Of a DNA stretch of 43,821 nt, positions 24,368 to 32,922 are shown one piece after another. This DNA comes from Mesorhizobium sp. B2-4-15 (GTDB lineage: Bacteria > Pseudomonadota > Alphaproteobacteria > Rhizobiales > Rhizobiaceae), in NCBI RefSeq assembly GCF_006658505.1, contig NZ_VFUZ01000038.1, forward strand, positions 1-43,821, written 5' to 3'. Numbering within the stretch: the first letter of the stretch is position 1; each line of letters opens with the position of its first letter. Below the pieces are notes generated by a model. The model worked only from the letters and a program-made list of their open reading frames with translations, was not told where the DNA came from and did not search any database. Position numbers and translations under genes: made by a program.

Positions 24368-25275
24368 AGGACGTGGCGCGCCGATATGGCTTTGCCGCGA
24401 CGGTCGTCATGGTGGCTCTGACGGCGTTCTGGGTCTTGGTGCTCATCATTCTTCCCTATCTGTTCCTAGTCGACGCATCGTTTCGACCGTCCCTGCCGGC
24501 CGACCAAGTCGGCGGTCCGAACGACCACTACACCTTGCAGAACTATCTGACCCTTCTGAACCCGAACGCCACAAAGGAATTCCTGTTCCTGTCGATCCCG
24601 ATCCACCTCTTCGTCTTCGCGCAGACGGTGGCGATCAGCTGCCTTGTCACTGTCATCACCTTGGCGCTGGCCTATCCGCTGGCCTACATCCTGGCCAAGG
24701 TGGTCAATCCGCGCACTGTCGCGACACTGTTCCTCATCCTGCTCATCCCTTTGTGGATCAGCGAACTGCTGCGCAGCTTCGCCTGGTACATCATCCTGGC
24801 ATACCAAGGCCCGCTGAACGCACTGCTCGGCCTGTTCGGGATCAGCCCGATCCGCTGGATCAGCGGCTACAACGGCGTGATCATCGGCCTGATCTACACC
24901 TATTTTCTCTTCATGTTGTTCCCGATCTATGGGTCGCTCACCACCCTGGATTCCAACCAGATCGAGGCGGCCGAAGATATGGGCGCGCGCTGGTGGCAAA
25001 TCCACCGCCGGGTGGTAATCCCGCATGCTAAGCCGGGCATCGCGTCGGGCTGCGTGATGGTCTTCATGATGTGCGCGGGAGCCCTCTTTGTCCCGCGGCT
25101 GCTCGCCTCGCCCAGCTCGCGCTGGTTCACCGAGGTGATCATGCAATGGTTCTTCGAGGGATTGGACTGGAACACCGGCTCGGCCTACGCCTTCATGTTG
25201 CTTCTCGTCTGCACGGTGTTCGTGTCGCTCATGATCCGGCTCTTCAAGGTAAACCTGACCGATATCGCGCGGTGA
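24364..25275 (+). CDS. ABC importer 2 permease, PotB type
   Basis: This 303-residue membrane protein begins with the hydrophobic segment TVVMVALTAFWVLVLIILPY and has about six membrane spans. Its EAA loop is IEAAEDMGARWWQIHR followed by VIPHAKPG. The ATG overlaps the ATPase stop. It should pair with the next permease to form the pore. Confidence 0.9.
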   Translation: MKDVARRYGFAATVVMVALTAFWVLVLIILPYLFLVDASFRPSLPADQVGGPNDHYTLQNYLTLLNPNATKEFLFLSIPIHLFVFAQTVAISCLVTVITLALAYPLAYILAKVVNPRTVATLFLILLIPLWISELLRSFAWYIILAYQGPLNALLGLFGISPIRWISGYNGVIIGLIYTYFLFMLFPIYGSLTTLDSNQIEAAEDMGARWWQIHRRVVIPHAKPGIASGCVMVFMMCAGALFVPRLLASPSSRWFTEVIMQWFFEGLDWNTGSAYAFMLLLVCTVFVSLMIRLFKVNLTDIAR

Positions 25276-25279
25276 GCTC

Positions 25280-26134
25280 ATGCAAAAACTGACCCTCGGC
25301 AAGATACTCGCAAATGGCTTTCTGGGGCTGTGTATGGCCTATATGGTTGTGCCGCTGATTATCATGGGCGGCGCCGGTTTCAACAATTCGCGCTTCCCGT
25401 CCGTCTATCCCTGGCGCGGCTTCACCGAACGCTGGTTCGAGGATCTGTGGAACGACCAGCGCATGCTGGATGCCGGGATCAACACCTTCTTCCTGGCACT
25501 GGCCGTGGTCGCCATGGCGGTGCCAATCGGAACCGCCGCAGCGTTGCTGCTGAACAGTCTGCAGAGCAGGATGCGCCCGCTGCTGTTTGGCATTCTGATC
25601 GCGCCAATCCTCACGCCCGGTGTTGTCGTCGGCATCTCGACTTTACTGTTCTGGAACGAATTCAACATCCCGGCCGGCCTGCACCTCTCAGCATTGGGAC
25701 AGGTGTCCTACATCGCGACCTACGTCATGCTCTTGGTGCTTGCCAGGCTCCAAAGCTTTGACAGGGGCCTTGAGGAGGCGGCGCTCGATCTCGGCGCGAG
25801 CCATGGCCAAGTCATGCGCCGGATTGTTCTTCCCCACCTTTATCCCGCCATCGTCCTTGGCGCAGTGCTGGCCTTCTTCCAGTCGGTGGAGAACTACAAC
25901 ATAACCCTCTTTACGCGTGGCAACGCCCAGACTTTGACCGTCTATATTGGCTCCATGGTTCGCACGGGCTTTACGCCCGAGATCAACGCGCTGGGCCTGC
26001 TGTTCATTCTCATCACTATCGCCGGTGTCGTCTATGTCGAGATCAGACGCCGTCGCAACGTGCGCCGGGAGCTCACGCTTGAGGCTCTCGCCGCGATCGA
26101 GGAGCGCAGAGACCTGCAGGGCATGGCCCCGTAA
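25280..26134 (+). CDS. ABC importer 2 permease, PotC type
   Basis: This 284-residue membrane protein has the EAA loop EEAALDLGASHGQVMRR followed by VLPHLYPA and about six hydrophobic spans. It begins five bases after the previous stop and ends the operon. The sequence beyond it (26135-26337) shows no recognisable gene; a short GTG-started frame there encodes only 30 residues. A convergent decayed hydrolase follows. Confidence 0.9.
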   Translation: MQKLTLGKILANGFLGLCMAYMVVPLIIMGGAGFNNSRFPSVYPWRGFTERWFEDLWNDQRMLDAGINTFFLALAVVAMAVPIGTAAALLLNSLQSRMRPLLFGILIAPILTPGVVVGISTLLFWNEFNIPAGLHLSALGQVSYIATYVMLLVLARLQSFDRGLEEAALDLGASHGQVMRRIVLPHLYPAIVLGAVLAFFQSVENYNITLFTRGNAQTLTVYIGSMVRTGFTPEINALGLLFILITIAGVVYVEIRRRRNVRRELTLEALAAIEERRDLQGMAP

Positions 26135-26337
26135 CGGTACAGGAGACGCGGAGACGGCTGCCGGTGCCGAGAGGTTGCATCTCGGGCGTGGCCATCAACT
26201 CTCAGGTAACCGGATCGCTTGATGACTGGACGCGGGACGGGGCCGCACCACGGTGATCGACCTGACCGCCCAGGCAATCCTTTGCTGTGGTCAAGTGGGG
26301 CGATCTGCTTCGCGTCCGGCGGCGCAGTCCGCGGCCT

Positions 26338-26534
26338 CCAGTCCAGCGACCTCGAAGATTTGCCACGCCCACGCAGATCCGGCGCTACCACGCGCCGTTC
26401 AGACGCAATCTTGGCCGCGAGGCGATTGAAGTCCGATGGGTTGAGCCAGAAGCCGCGAGCCAGAGCACGGGAGTGGGGCCCCTGTCGGTTCCGGGGCGAC
26501 GATCCTGGTAGTACATCTGACCGAAGCCCGGGAT
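26338..26534 (-). pseudogene. Broken alpha/beta-hydrolase fragment, relative of 19445-20320
   Basis: One minus-strand frame reads LAIPGFGQMYYQD, then GPTPVLW. After a one-base shift another reads ARGFWLNPSDFNRLAAKIAS, then RRVVAPDLRGRGKSSRS. These align along their length with ELAGFGRMYV, RTPVLCIPGFWRNSSDYRRL and HVITPDLRGRGKSSRT of the intact hydrolase. Only the first 75 or so residues remain; similarity ends at about 26338, and the catalytic elbow and His are gone. It lies 79 bases after the VOC gene on the same strand, so a VOC-hydrolase operon was truncated here. Confidence 0.8.
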
Positions 26535-26612
26535 TGCTAAGCTAACCCTCCACCGAGGATAATTTCTTTACCACCACCCTTCCAGTTGATTACTCAGTCC
26601 GCCGCATCAAAT

Positions 26613-27152
26613 TCAAGCGCCATAAAGGCTCTTTCCATCCCACTCCGAAGCCGCCTTCTTCATCTTCTCCAGCAGAGCCCCGCCATCCGCAGGTTGAATG
26701 AGCTCTATGATCCCGCAAACCGGATTGCCATCAAAGAAAACGGTGGTCGACCCGGTCGCGGCGACACCCCTTTGCAGCTCCCGCATGCCGGCGGCCTTCA
26801 GACGAGCCGCATCTTCGGCAAGCCGCATGGTTCGGATTCCAACGTGGTGGATGGCACCGTAGGGGAAGCCGCGAAACACCGAAGGCGTCTCATTGTGCTG
26901 CTCGATCAGTTCGATCTGGACGCCGCGGCCCCATGCCAGCGCAAGGCTGAAATCCAAATCGCTTGACGCACCGTTCACGACGAGCTCAGAGAACTGCAAG
27001 TGCTTCTGCACAAAGAAGGGCCCTACGCCCAAGTGCGCGACCCAGAAGCTTACAGCGGCCTCGAGGTTGGCCACAACATAACCGATCTGCGCAATCGGGC
27101 CGATGACCGACACGGAAGATGCGAGGTCGTCTCGCGGAGTCTCGGGCGACAT
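26613..27152 (-). CDS. VOC (glyoxalase/dioxygenase superfamily) protein
   Basis: This 179-residue protein has two betaalphabetabetabeta modules. The first begins IAQIGYVVANLEAAVSFWV and ends with VQIELIEQHNETPS; the second begins AIHHVGIRTMRLAEDAARL and ends GIIELIQPA. Metal ligands at the usual places are His of HHVG and Glu of both IELI strands. The pattern fits VOC proteins near methylmalonyl-CoA epimerase, so an isomerase, lyase or epimerase role is possible. The longer frame to 27245 is basic, unlike the family, and would begin in the operator, so I take the ATG at 27152 (MSPETPRD). Its ribosome site is weak. Confidence 0.82.
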   Translation of the reverse strand: MSPETPRDDLASSVSVIGPIAQIGYVVANLEAAVSFWVAHLGVGPFFVQKHLQFSELVVNGASSDLDFSLALAWGRGVQIELIEQHNETPSVFRGFPYGAIHHVGIRTMRLAEDAARLKAAGMRELQRGVAATGSTTVFFDGNPVCGIIELIQPADGGALLEKMKKAASEWDGKSLYGA

Positions 27153-27243
27153 CTCGTGGGTGCCATAAGTTGATTTAAATCGCTTTCTATATCGGAATCG
27201 TCTCTCTATCAATCGTATAAGGCGCCCCATTACAATTTTTTTC

Positions 27244-27263
27244 ATTCTTAATCTGATTATAGG
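27244..27263 (-). promoter_or_regulatory. TATAAT element and operator box upstream of the VOC gene
   Basis: On the plus strand ATTCTTAATCTGATTA (27244-27259) matches the recurring box and its TCTGATT flank. On the minus strand TATAAT (27263-27258) overlaps it. The -35 is not clear. It lies about 95 bases before the VOC start. Confidence 0.55.
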
Positions 27264-27836
27264 GTGCCGACTCTATTGAGCCGGGTGTTTTCCTTGGCCA
27301 GGTGCCTCCCGGCAATTCATTCCAGTGAGGACAAAAAAATGGGCGTTTCGTGGGTCAACTGAAAGGGGTATAACCGTCACCCTAGTGGGAGCATTCTGAG
27401 ACACAAGTTGCGGCTGCGGAGCGGCGTGATGGTCTTCGCGCCCGCAGGTGTATCAGTCTCGACGACCCTTTGATATTTCACGGGCCCACCACATTCCTCA
27501 GATCATGTCCTGGTCACTTTCCGAAGTTAGCCAAGAGCATTCGGCCGATCCTTGCACCTCCGGAGCTGGACGCATTCACATTTGGCAGACGGCCGATCCA
27601 AAGCCCGGAACAAGCCGTGGCAACGTTTTGCGTGCAGCCTAGCCAACGTTGTACCGGATGGGCTATTAAAGTTCGGGTTGTGCCGCCAGAGACAGTGGAT
27701 GATTCGATTAATGTGGGGTTTAGGAATGTTGCAGCCCGACAGGCCCCCGGCCAGGTGCCGCGGGGTCCGTCGGCGTCCGACCCGGCTTCGCCAAGTAGGT
27801 CCACGTCCTCTTTCGCTCCGCAAGCGAGTTATTTAG
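27264..27836. other. Intergenic region before tetR 2
   Basis: This is 573 bp between the VOC promoter and the second tetR. I find no convincing gene or gene remnant; open frames in it have poor protein character. It holds one further copy of the box (27705-27714). Confidence 0.4.
27705..27714 (-). promoter_or_regulatory. Operator box upstream of tetR 2
   Basis: On the minus strand ACATTAATCG matches the core of the site at 12038 (GACATTAATC) at eight or more positions. It lies 123 bases before the second tetR gene and suggests auto- or cross-regulation. Confidence 0.4.
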
Positions 27837-28607
27837 ATGCCAGACAACAACACCAGCATCAGGCCGCGGTCCTCGCTCCGCAAAGGCAGATCCGACACCA
27901 TCGAACATGTGGCCCGGCAACCCTCTCAAAATCGCAGCATGGCACGCTTCGAGAAAATCCTCGACGCATCGGAAGAGCTGCTGCAGGCGGCAAACATAGA
28001 AGATATCAGCTTTTACGACATTGCCCGCCAGGCCAGCATCTCGCCAGCGTCCATCAACTACCTATTCCCCACGATGGCCGCGCTCAGAATTGAGCTGAGC
28101 AGACGCTACCTTCGTAAGTCCTCCCAAGATGCTATCGAGGCGGGCCAGGCATTGGCCCGCCGCAGGGATTTCAGTTGGCAGACCTGGCTCTATGATGTCG
28201 GCAAGCATGCCCGCGCCTATTTCAACGATCACCGCCCGGTAAGCGAGGCCTGCCTTGGGCCGATCTTGCATCGGGAGTCGCGCCGAGCCACCATCGCCGA
28301 GAATGACAGGCTAGCTCGGGCCCTGGTCGACATTCTGATGGAGCTTTTTGTTCTGCCCGAAATTCCCGGCCTGACGCAGAAGTTTGCTTTTAGCATGGAG
28401 GTCGTCGACGGGCTCTGGTCACGGTCCTACACCCTGCACGGCTATATAGATGACGAGTCTTTCCAGGAGAGTATGCGCATGCAAACCGCGTATCTGCGCA
28501 TGTTCTTGCCGGAGGTGTTGCCGGTAAGTAGCGGTGACTTCGCAATGGGCAGTGTTGACCCCGCCTTGGACGGTCGGCCCACTCGAAATCGGACACAAAG
28601 TCTCTAG
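27837..28607 (+). CDS. TetR-family regulator 2
   Basis: This 256-residue TetR-type regulator is paralogous to the one at 20606. Shared blocks include the SSLRKGRSDTIEHVARQP tail, NIEDISFYDIARQA, SPASINYLFPTMAALRIELS and the C-terminal ESMRMQTAYLRMFLPEVLPV. The DNA-reading helices are almost the same, so both probably recognise the same operator while sensing different or differently bound ligands. The ATG at 27837 has no good ribosome site. The C-terminus runs 20 residues past the paralogue. The 269 bases after it, before the convergent flavoprotein gene, show no clear gene. Confidence 0.9.
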   Translation: MPDNNTSIRPRSSLRKGRSDTIEHVARQPSQNRSMARFEKILDASEELLQAANIEDISFYDIARQASISPASINYLFPTMAALRIELSRRYLRKSSQDAIEAGQALARRRDFSWQTWLYDVGKHARAYFNDHRPVSEACLGPILHRESRRATIAENDRLARALVDILMELFVLPEIPGLTQKFAFSMEVVDGLWSRSYTLHGYIDDESFQESMRMQTAYLRMFLPEVLPVSSGDFAMGSVDPALDGRPTRNRTQSL

Positions 28608-28876
28608 ATCAGTGATCCGGGATTCGCAGTCCGCCACCGTCGTCTATGCCCAGCTTCTCGTTTGCAGAAGACCGCGCCCGGAAATATCAAAAAGCGCATC
28701 AGGCTCAAAGCCGGCCGGGTTCCTGCTTTTGGGGCAGGTAGCTGGTAGCGCTCCGCAGACGCTGGCCAATTGTGCGGCCTCCCCATGGATCTCACTCCGT
28801 ACTGACTTTTTGCCGACTGGAAGGCGAAATTCGCATGAGCTGGCGATGCGGCATCGCGCCGGTCCCCGGCGGGGTT

Positions 28877-30865
28877 CTATAGGGCTACCGCCGCCTTCAA
28901 TCCCTCCAGCACCGCCTCCTCGGCTGTGCGCGGGGTAAGGCAATCCCCCACGATGTGCCGCTCGATGGGCAATGCCGCTATTTCCCGTTCAAGCTCGCGA
29001 TCCGCTTGGCCGCCGTGACAGATCACCAGCGTATCGACACCTTCGACCAAGATGGGCTTCAGGGCGGCCACGTGTTCGAGATAGACCGTATTTCCCTCTG
29101 CGCCATAGAGACGTGCATAGTTGATGATCATGACGCCGGCTTCGAAGAGCCTGGCGGCGGCTTTGTCGCGGACATATGCTGGCAGCGTCTCGCCCGGCTG
29201 GACGCCCACCACGGCGATCGTGACGTCGTGACCGTTCGCGGCAAGTTGCAGGGCGGCGCCAACCCCGACCCAATCGCAGGTGATGTCAGCAATCAGCACC
29301 CTTTGTCCCGCTTTCGCCGTCCCCGCGATCACCTCATGGGCGGTGATGTGATCGATCCCCTCGATCCGTTCCAATGGTGGCAGGCGCGGCGTCGCGCCGG
29401 TGGCCAGAACGACCGCATCGGCTCCCTCCCTCTCGATAAAATCCCTCGTCACCTTCTGCCTCAATCGCACTGTCACGCCAGCCAACTCCACCTCGCGGGC
29501 CAGGTTTGTGATGATGCCGCCGAACTCGGCACGCCCCGATACCCGGCTGGCCAGCACGGCTTGCCCGCCAAGATAGCCCGAGGCCTCGCAGAGGACGACG
29601 TGGTGACCACGCATGGCCGCAACCGAAGCCGCCTTCATTCCGGCCGGGCCACCGCCTGCGACGATGACCCTCTTGGCACGATCGGCCATGCTGTAGGCAC
29701 CAAGGGTTAGTTCACGTCCGGACTCTGGGAACTGGATGCAGGATACCGAATAGCCACGCTGAAAATGACCGATGCAGGCCTGGTCGCAGGCGATACATGC
29801 CCTGATATCATCCACGCGGCCCTCGCGAACCTTCGCGACGAAGCGGGGATCGCAGATCATCGCCCTGGTCATGCCGGCCGCGTCCATAAAACCCTGGGCG
29901 ATAGCCGACTCAGCCGACTGCGGGGTATTGAAACGCCCGGTCGCCACCAGCGGTACCGTCAGCCGTCTCTTAGCACGTTCGGCAAAGGGGGTGACGTAGC
30001 CGGTCTCGGCAGCCTCCATGGGTGCAACGATGTGCATGGCGCCGGCGCGGGTCGAGGGTGTGCCGAGCACGATGTGGAGGTAGTCGACCAAACCGGACGC
30101 ATCGAGCCGCGCAAGCGCCTCGAGGCTCTCGTCCTCCTCCAGCCCGTCATTGTCGAGATCGGCCGCTGACAACCGAAAGCCGAAGGCGATGTCCGGTCCG
30201 ATCGCCGAACGAACCGATTGCGCTACCTCCATAATGAAGCGGAAACGATTGCTGAAGGGCCCACCATAATCGTCGGTACGCCGGTTGATCGTAGCAGCAA
30301 GGAACTGCGCCGGGAGGTTGCCCTGGTTGCCGCAGATTTCGATGCCATCGACCCCCGCCTCGACGGCGCGGGCCGCGGCCGCGCTGTAAGCTTCGACGAT
30401 CCTTGCGATCTCGTCGACCTGTAGCGCTCGCGGCCTGATGTGAAAGCGCTCGGCATAGGTGTCGGAGGCGGAGAAGGTCAACGGGGAGGTGCCGTCCGGC
30501 GCGCTGTACATCTCTCGCCCAGCGTGCAGCAGTTGGGCGAAGACTTTGCCAGCCTCGGCGTGGATAGCCTTGGCGACAGCGCGGTACCCAGGAATGGCCT
30601 CATCGCTGTCGAGGCGGGGCTGGCTGGGTTGCGTGAAGGAGAACTCGTCTATGCTGGCGGCCGTCAAGATATTCAATCCCGCTCCGGCGCGCGTCCTCGC
30701 CACCTGGTAGGCGATATAGGCGTCGTTGAGCAGTCCGTCATCGCCCTGCAGCAACGTTTCGTGGGCAGGAAAAATGATCCGGTTGCGAAGCTCCACCTTC
30801 CCGAGCTTGATGGGCGATAGGAGATGCGGAAACTGGCTATACGTCATCGGCTGACCATGGCTCAT
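28877..30865 (-). CDS. Old-yellow-enzyme/2,4-dienoyl-CoA-reductase-like FMN, 4Fe-4S, FAD oxidoreductase
   Basis: This 662-residue protein has an N-terminal FMN barrel (LLSPIKLGKVELRNRI). An iron-sulfur motif follows with Cys357, Cys360, Cys364 and Cys376 (ACIACDQACIG). The C-terminal FAD/NAD(P) domain begins KRVIVAGGGPAGMKAASVAA. The layout is that of FadH, trimethylamine dehydrogenase and N-demethylases. The usual catalytic stretch (HGAHGYL or GSEGYL) reads C178-G-N-Q-G-N183-L, so the customary His/Tyr acid is missing; NRRTDDYGGPFSNR after it is normal. Substrate chemistry may differ from classic enoate reduction. ATGs at 30865 and 30847 are both possible, neither with a strong ribosome site. 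A copy of the box lies only 12 bases upstream. Confidence 0.88.
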   Translation of the reverse strand: MSHGQPMTYSQFPHLLSPIKLGKVELRNRIIFPAHETLLQGDDGLLNDAYIAYQVARTRAGAGLNILTAASIDEFSFTQPSQPRLDSDEAIPGYRAVAKAIHAEAGKVFAQLLHAGREMYSAPDGTSPLTFSASDTYAERFHIRPRALQVDEIARIVEAYSAAAARAVEAGVDGIEICGNQGNLPAQFLAATINRRTDDYGGPFSNRFRFIMEVAQSVRSAIGPDIAFGFRLSAADLDNDGLEEDESLEALARLDASGLVDYLHIVLGTPSTRAGAMHIVAPMEAAETGYVTPFAERAKRRLTVPLVATGRFNTPQSAESAIAQGFMDAAGMTRAMICDPRFVAKVREGRVDDIRACIACDQACIGHFQRGYSVSCIQFPESGRELTLGAYSMADRAKRVIVAGGGPAGMKAASVAAMRGHHVVLCEASGYLGGQAVLASRVSGRAEFGGIITNLAREVELAGVTVRLRQKVTRDFIEREGADAVVLATGATPRLPPLERIEGIDHITAHEVIAGTAKAGQRVLIADITCDWVGVGAALQLAANGHDVTIAVVGVQPGETLPAYVRDKAAARLFEAGVMIINYARLYGAEGNTVYLEHVAALKPILVEGVDTLVICHGGQADRELEREIAALPIERHIVGDCLTPRTAEEAVLEGLKAAVAL

Positions 30866-30876
30866 GGAAATAATTG

Positions 30877-30886
30877 GATGTTAATC
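30877..30886 (-). promoter_or_regulatory. Operator box GATGTTAATC at the flavoprotein start
   Basis: The core is identical to the 20465 site and lies within the near-palindrome GGATGTTAATCC. A TTTCTGATTC flank follows. Its end is 12 bases from the ATG, so binding would block a very short leader. It is also 230 bases from the divergent GMC gene at 31116. Confidence 0.55.
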
Positions 30887-31085
30887 CGTTTTTCTGATTC
30901 GGCAAGCTGAGACCTGCTCTCGTGGCGAGCTTCGCGTAAGCATCTGTTGGGCCAAGCAATCCGACCAGTAGCCTTGCTACTTTGCCCAGAATCCCTAGGA
31001 GAATTGCGGTTCGACAGCGACTTGTACCACCAATGAGCCGGACGTTGGCGGACTCCTTGCGTGGATGAAGATCGCTCTATAAGCT

Positions 31086-31095
31086 GATGCAAATC
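31086..31095 (+). promoter_or_regulatory. Weaker operator-like site GATGCAAATC
   Basis: This site keeps the GAT-N4-ATC outline of the box and the preceding CT, but has CAA in place of TTA. It lies 20 bases before the GMC oxidoreductase start in an AT-rich stretch. It may be a degenerate operator. Confidence 0.3.
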
Positions 31096-31115
31096 AATTT
31101 ATTGCGGATTTAACC

Positions 31116-32768
31116 ATGCTCCCGAACCACCTCACTCCGTCCGAACTCACGGCCCGCCAATGGGACGTTGCGGTCATTGGCACCGGCATCGGCGGCGCGA
31201 CGCTGGGGTACGCGCTGGCCAAGGCTGGCCGGCAGGTCCTCTTCCTCGAGCGTGGTCCATCCTACTTCTCCGCCGACGCCTTCGTGGGCAACTGGTTGGA
31301 GGCATTGGTGCCTGACCAGGTAAACGGCTTGACACCGGAGCAACGCCGGCTTGCTGGCAGGCTCGCCAAGACGATGGATGATGTGACGTCTGGTTCCGCG
31401 CGGGCCATCCTTCCGCTCCTCGGTATTGGCACCGGCGGCAGCAGCGCGCTCTATGGGATGGTGATGGAACGCTTCTTCCCATCGGATTTCGAGCCCGGTC
31501 GGTACTTCCGCGACGCGCCAGGCGCAAACGTCCCCGAAACATGGCCCGTTACCTTCGACGAGTTCCAGCCCTATTATGCCGAGGCTGAAACGCTTTACGG
31601 AGTGCGGGCCACGCCCGACCCGTTCCGTCCAGTGGGCGAGACGCGTGGCACCACCGTGCCGCCGCCCCTGACGCCGGCCAATCGAGAAATCTTTGATGAT
31701 CTGTCCGCCAAGGGACTGCACCCGTACCGCCTGCCAATGGCCTGCGATTTCGAACCAGGTTGCGCCGAATGTCTGGGCTACGTTTGCGCGAGGCGGTGCA
31801 AAGGCGATAGCGTCAAAGCGTGTCTGGGACCGGCGGTTTTGCTGCATGGCGCCAAGTTGGTGACCGACTGCGAGGTCGAGACCCTTGAATCGGGTGCCGG
31901 CGCAGTCACCGCGATCAACGCGATCGTTCTTGGCGAACGGATCACTATCAGAGCAGGTACGGTCGTTCTTGCGGCGGGCGCCGTTCATTCGCCGGCGATC
32001 CTCCTGCGCTCGGGTGGAGAATTGGGCCTCGCCAACAGGTCAGGACAGGTCGGTCGCAACCTGATGCGCCATCTCACCGACTACTACCTCCTCTATCCGC
32101 GGACCGCTCCGAACCAGGGTTTCCTGAAGCAGGTCGCATTCAACGACTTCTACGAGTGCGATGGGACCAAATATGGCACGGTCCAGTCCAATGGACGATT
32201 TCCCCCGAGCCGCACCGTAGCGACGTATTTCAGGGAGACGATGCGTGAAACATGGGAGCCGCTGGCGATGCTTTTTCCCGTCATCAGACCTTTCGTTGAA
32301 CGTCGCGTGGCCCAACTGGTCAAGGACGCGCACATCATGGCCGCCTTTCTGGAAGATCTCCCCTACGCCGAGAACCGACTCGTTTTGTCGCCCGACGGCA
32401 AGGGATTGCGGTTGACCTACACGGTCGGGCCTAACGAGCAGGCGAGGCTGCGCGAATTTCGCAGAATGGTTGCGCAGGCGATCGCGCCGAAGCCGTTCAA
32501 GGCGGTGCGTCGGGCACACGACAGCAAGATGCTGGGGCACGTATGCGGGACCTGCCGGTTTGGCGATGATCCCAGGACCAGTGTGCTGGACCGCAACAAC
32601 AGGGCGCATGAGGTGGCCAACCTCTATGTTGTCGACAGTTCCTTCATGCCAACTTCTGGCGGTACGAATCCGTCGCTGACGATCGCCGCGAATGCCCTGC
32701 GCGTGGCCGCTCACATTCTCGGAGAGAGTGGCGCCGCGCCGAGCAGGTCGGTGATTGCCACGGTGTAA
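31116..32768 (+). CDS. GMC-family oxidoreductase with cysteine-rich insertion
   Basis: This is a 550-residue GMC flavoprotein. The FAD fold is VAVIGTGIGGATLGYALA. The C-terminal catalytic part is GHVCGTCRFGDDPR (active-site His), followed by SGGTNPSLTIAANALR (Asn). Residues 210-236 contain six cysteines, C-x5-C-x2-C-x4-C-x3-C-x7-C. This is not seen in choline dehydrogenase-type members, but recalls the iron-sulfur inserts of FAD-glucose and fructose dehydrogenase catalytic subunits. It could pass electrons to a cytochrome or quinone; no signal peptide or cytochrome gene is adjacent. The ATG at 31116 lacks a good ribosome site. It is divergent from the iron-sulfur flavoprotein gene and probably co-regulated. 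Confidence 0.85.
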   Translation: MLPNHLTPSELTARQWDVAVIGTGIGGATLGYALAKAGRQVLFLERGPSYFSADAFVGNWLEALVPDQVNGLTPEQRRLAGRLAKTMDDVTSGSARAILPLLGIGTGGSSALYGMVMERFFPSDFEPGRYFRDAPGANVPETWPVTFDEFQPYYAEAETLYGVRATPDPFRPVGETRGTTVPPPLTPANREIFDDLSAKGLHPYRLPMACDFEPGCAECLGYVCARRCKGDSVKACLGPAVLLHGAKLVTDCEVETLESGAGAVTAINAIVLGERITIRAGTVVLAAGAVHSPAILLRSGGELGLANRSGQVGRNLMRHLTDYYLLYPRTAPNQGFLKQVAFNDFYECDGTKYGTVQSNGRFPPSRTVATYFRETMRETWEPLAMLFPVIRPFVERRVAQLVKDAHIMAAFLEDLPYAENRLVLSPDGKGLRLTYTVGPNEQARLREFRRMVAQAIAPKPFKAVRRAHDSKMLGHVCGTCRFGDDPRTSVLDRNNRAHEVANLYVVDSSFMPTSGGTNPSLTIAANALRVAAHILGESGAAPSRSVIATV

Positions 32769-32922
32769 GTTGAGCGTCGGCAGACGTCGGCCCCCAGACG
32801 TCAAGTTAGGTGACTGCGATCCGCTCCGGAGGGATCCAGCATGCAACTCGGGCGCTTCTTCCGGCAGGTAATGGCCGCGAGGCAGACTTTCGCCGCGCAC
32901 ATCGCTCATGCCGCAGCGACCG

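Noticed and set aside
31110..32909. Long minus-strand frames opposite the second GMC gene
   Set aside because: They are shadow frames of a gene with clear FAD and catalytic motifs.
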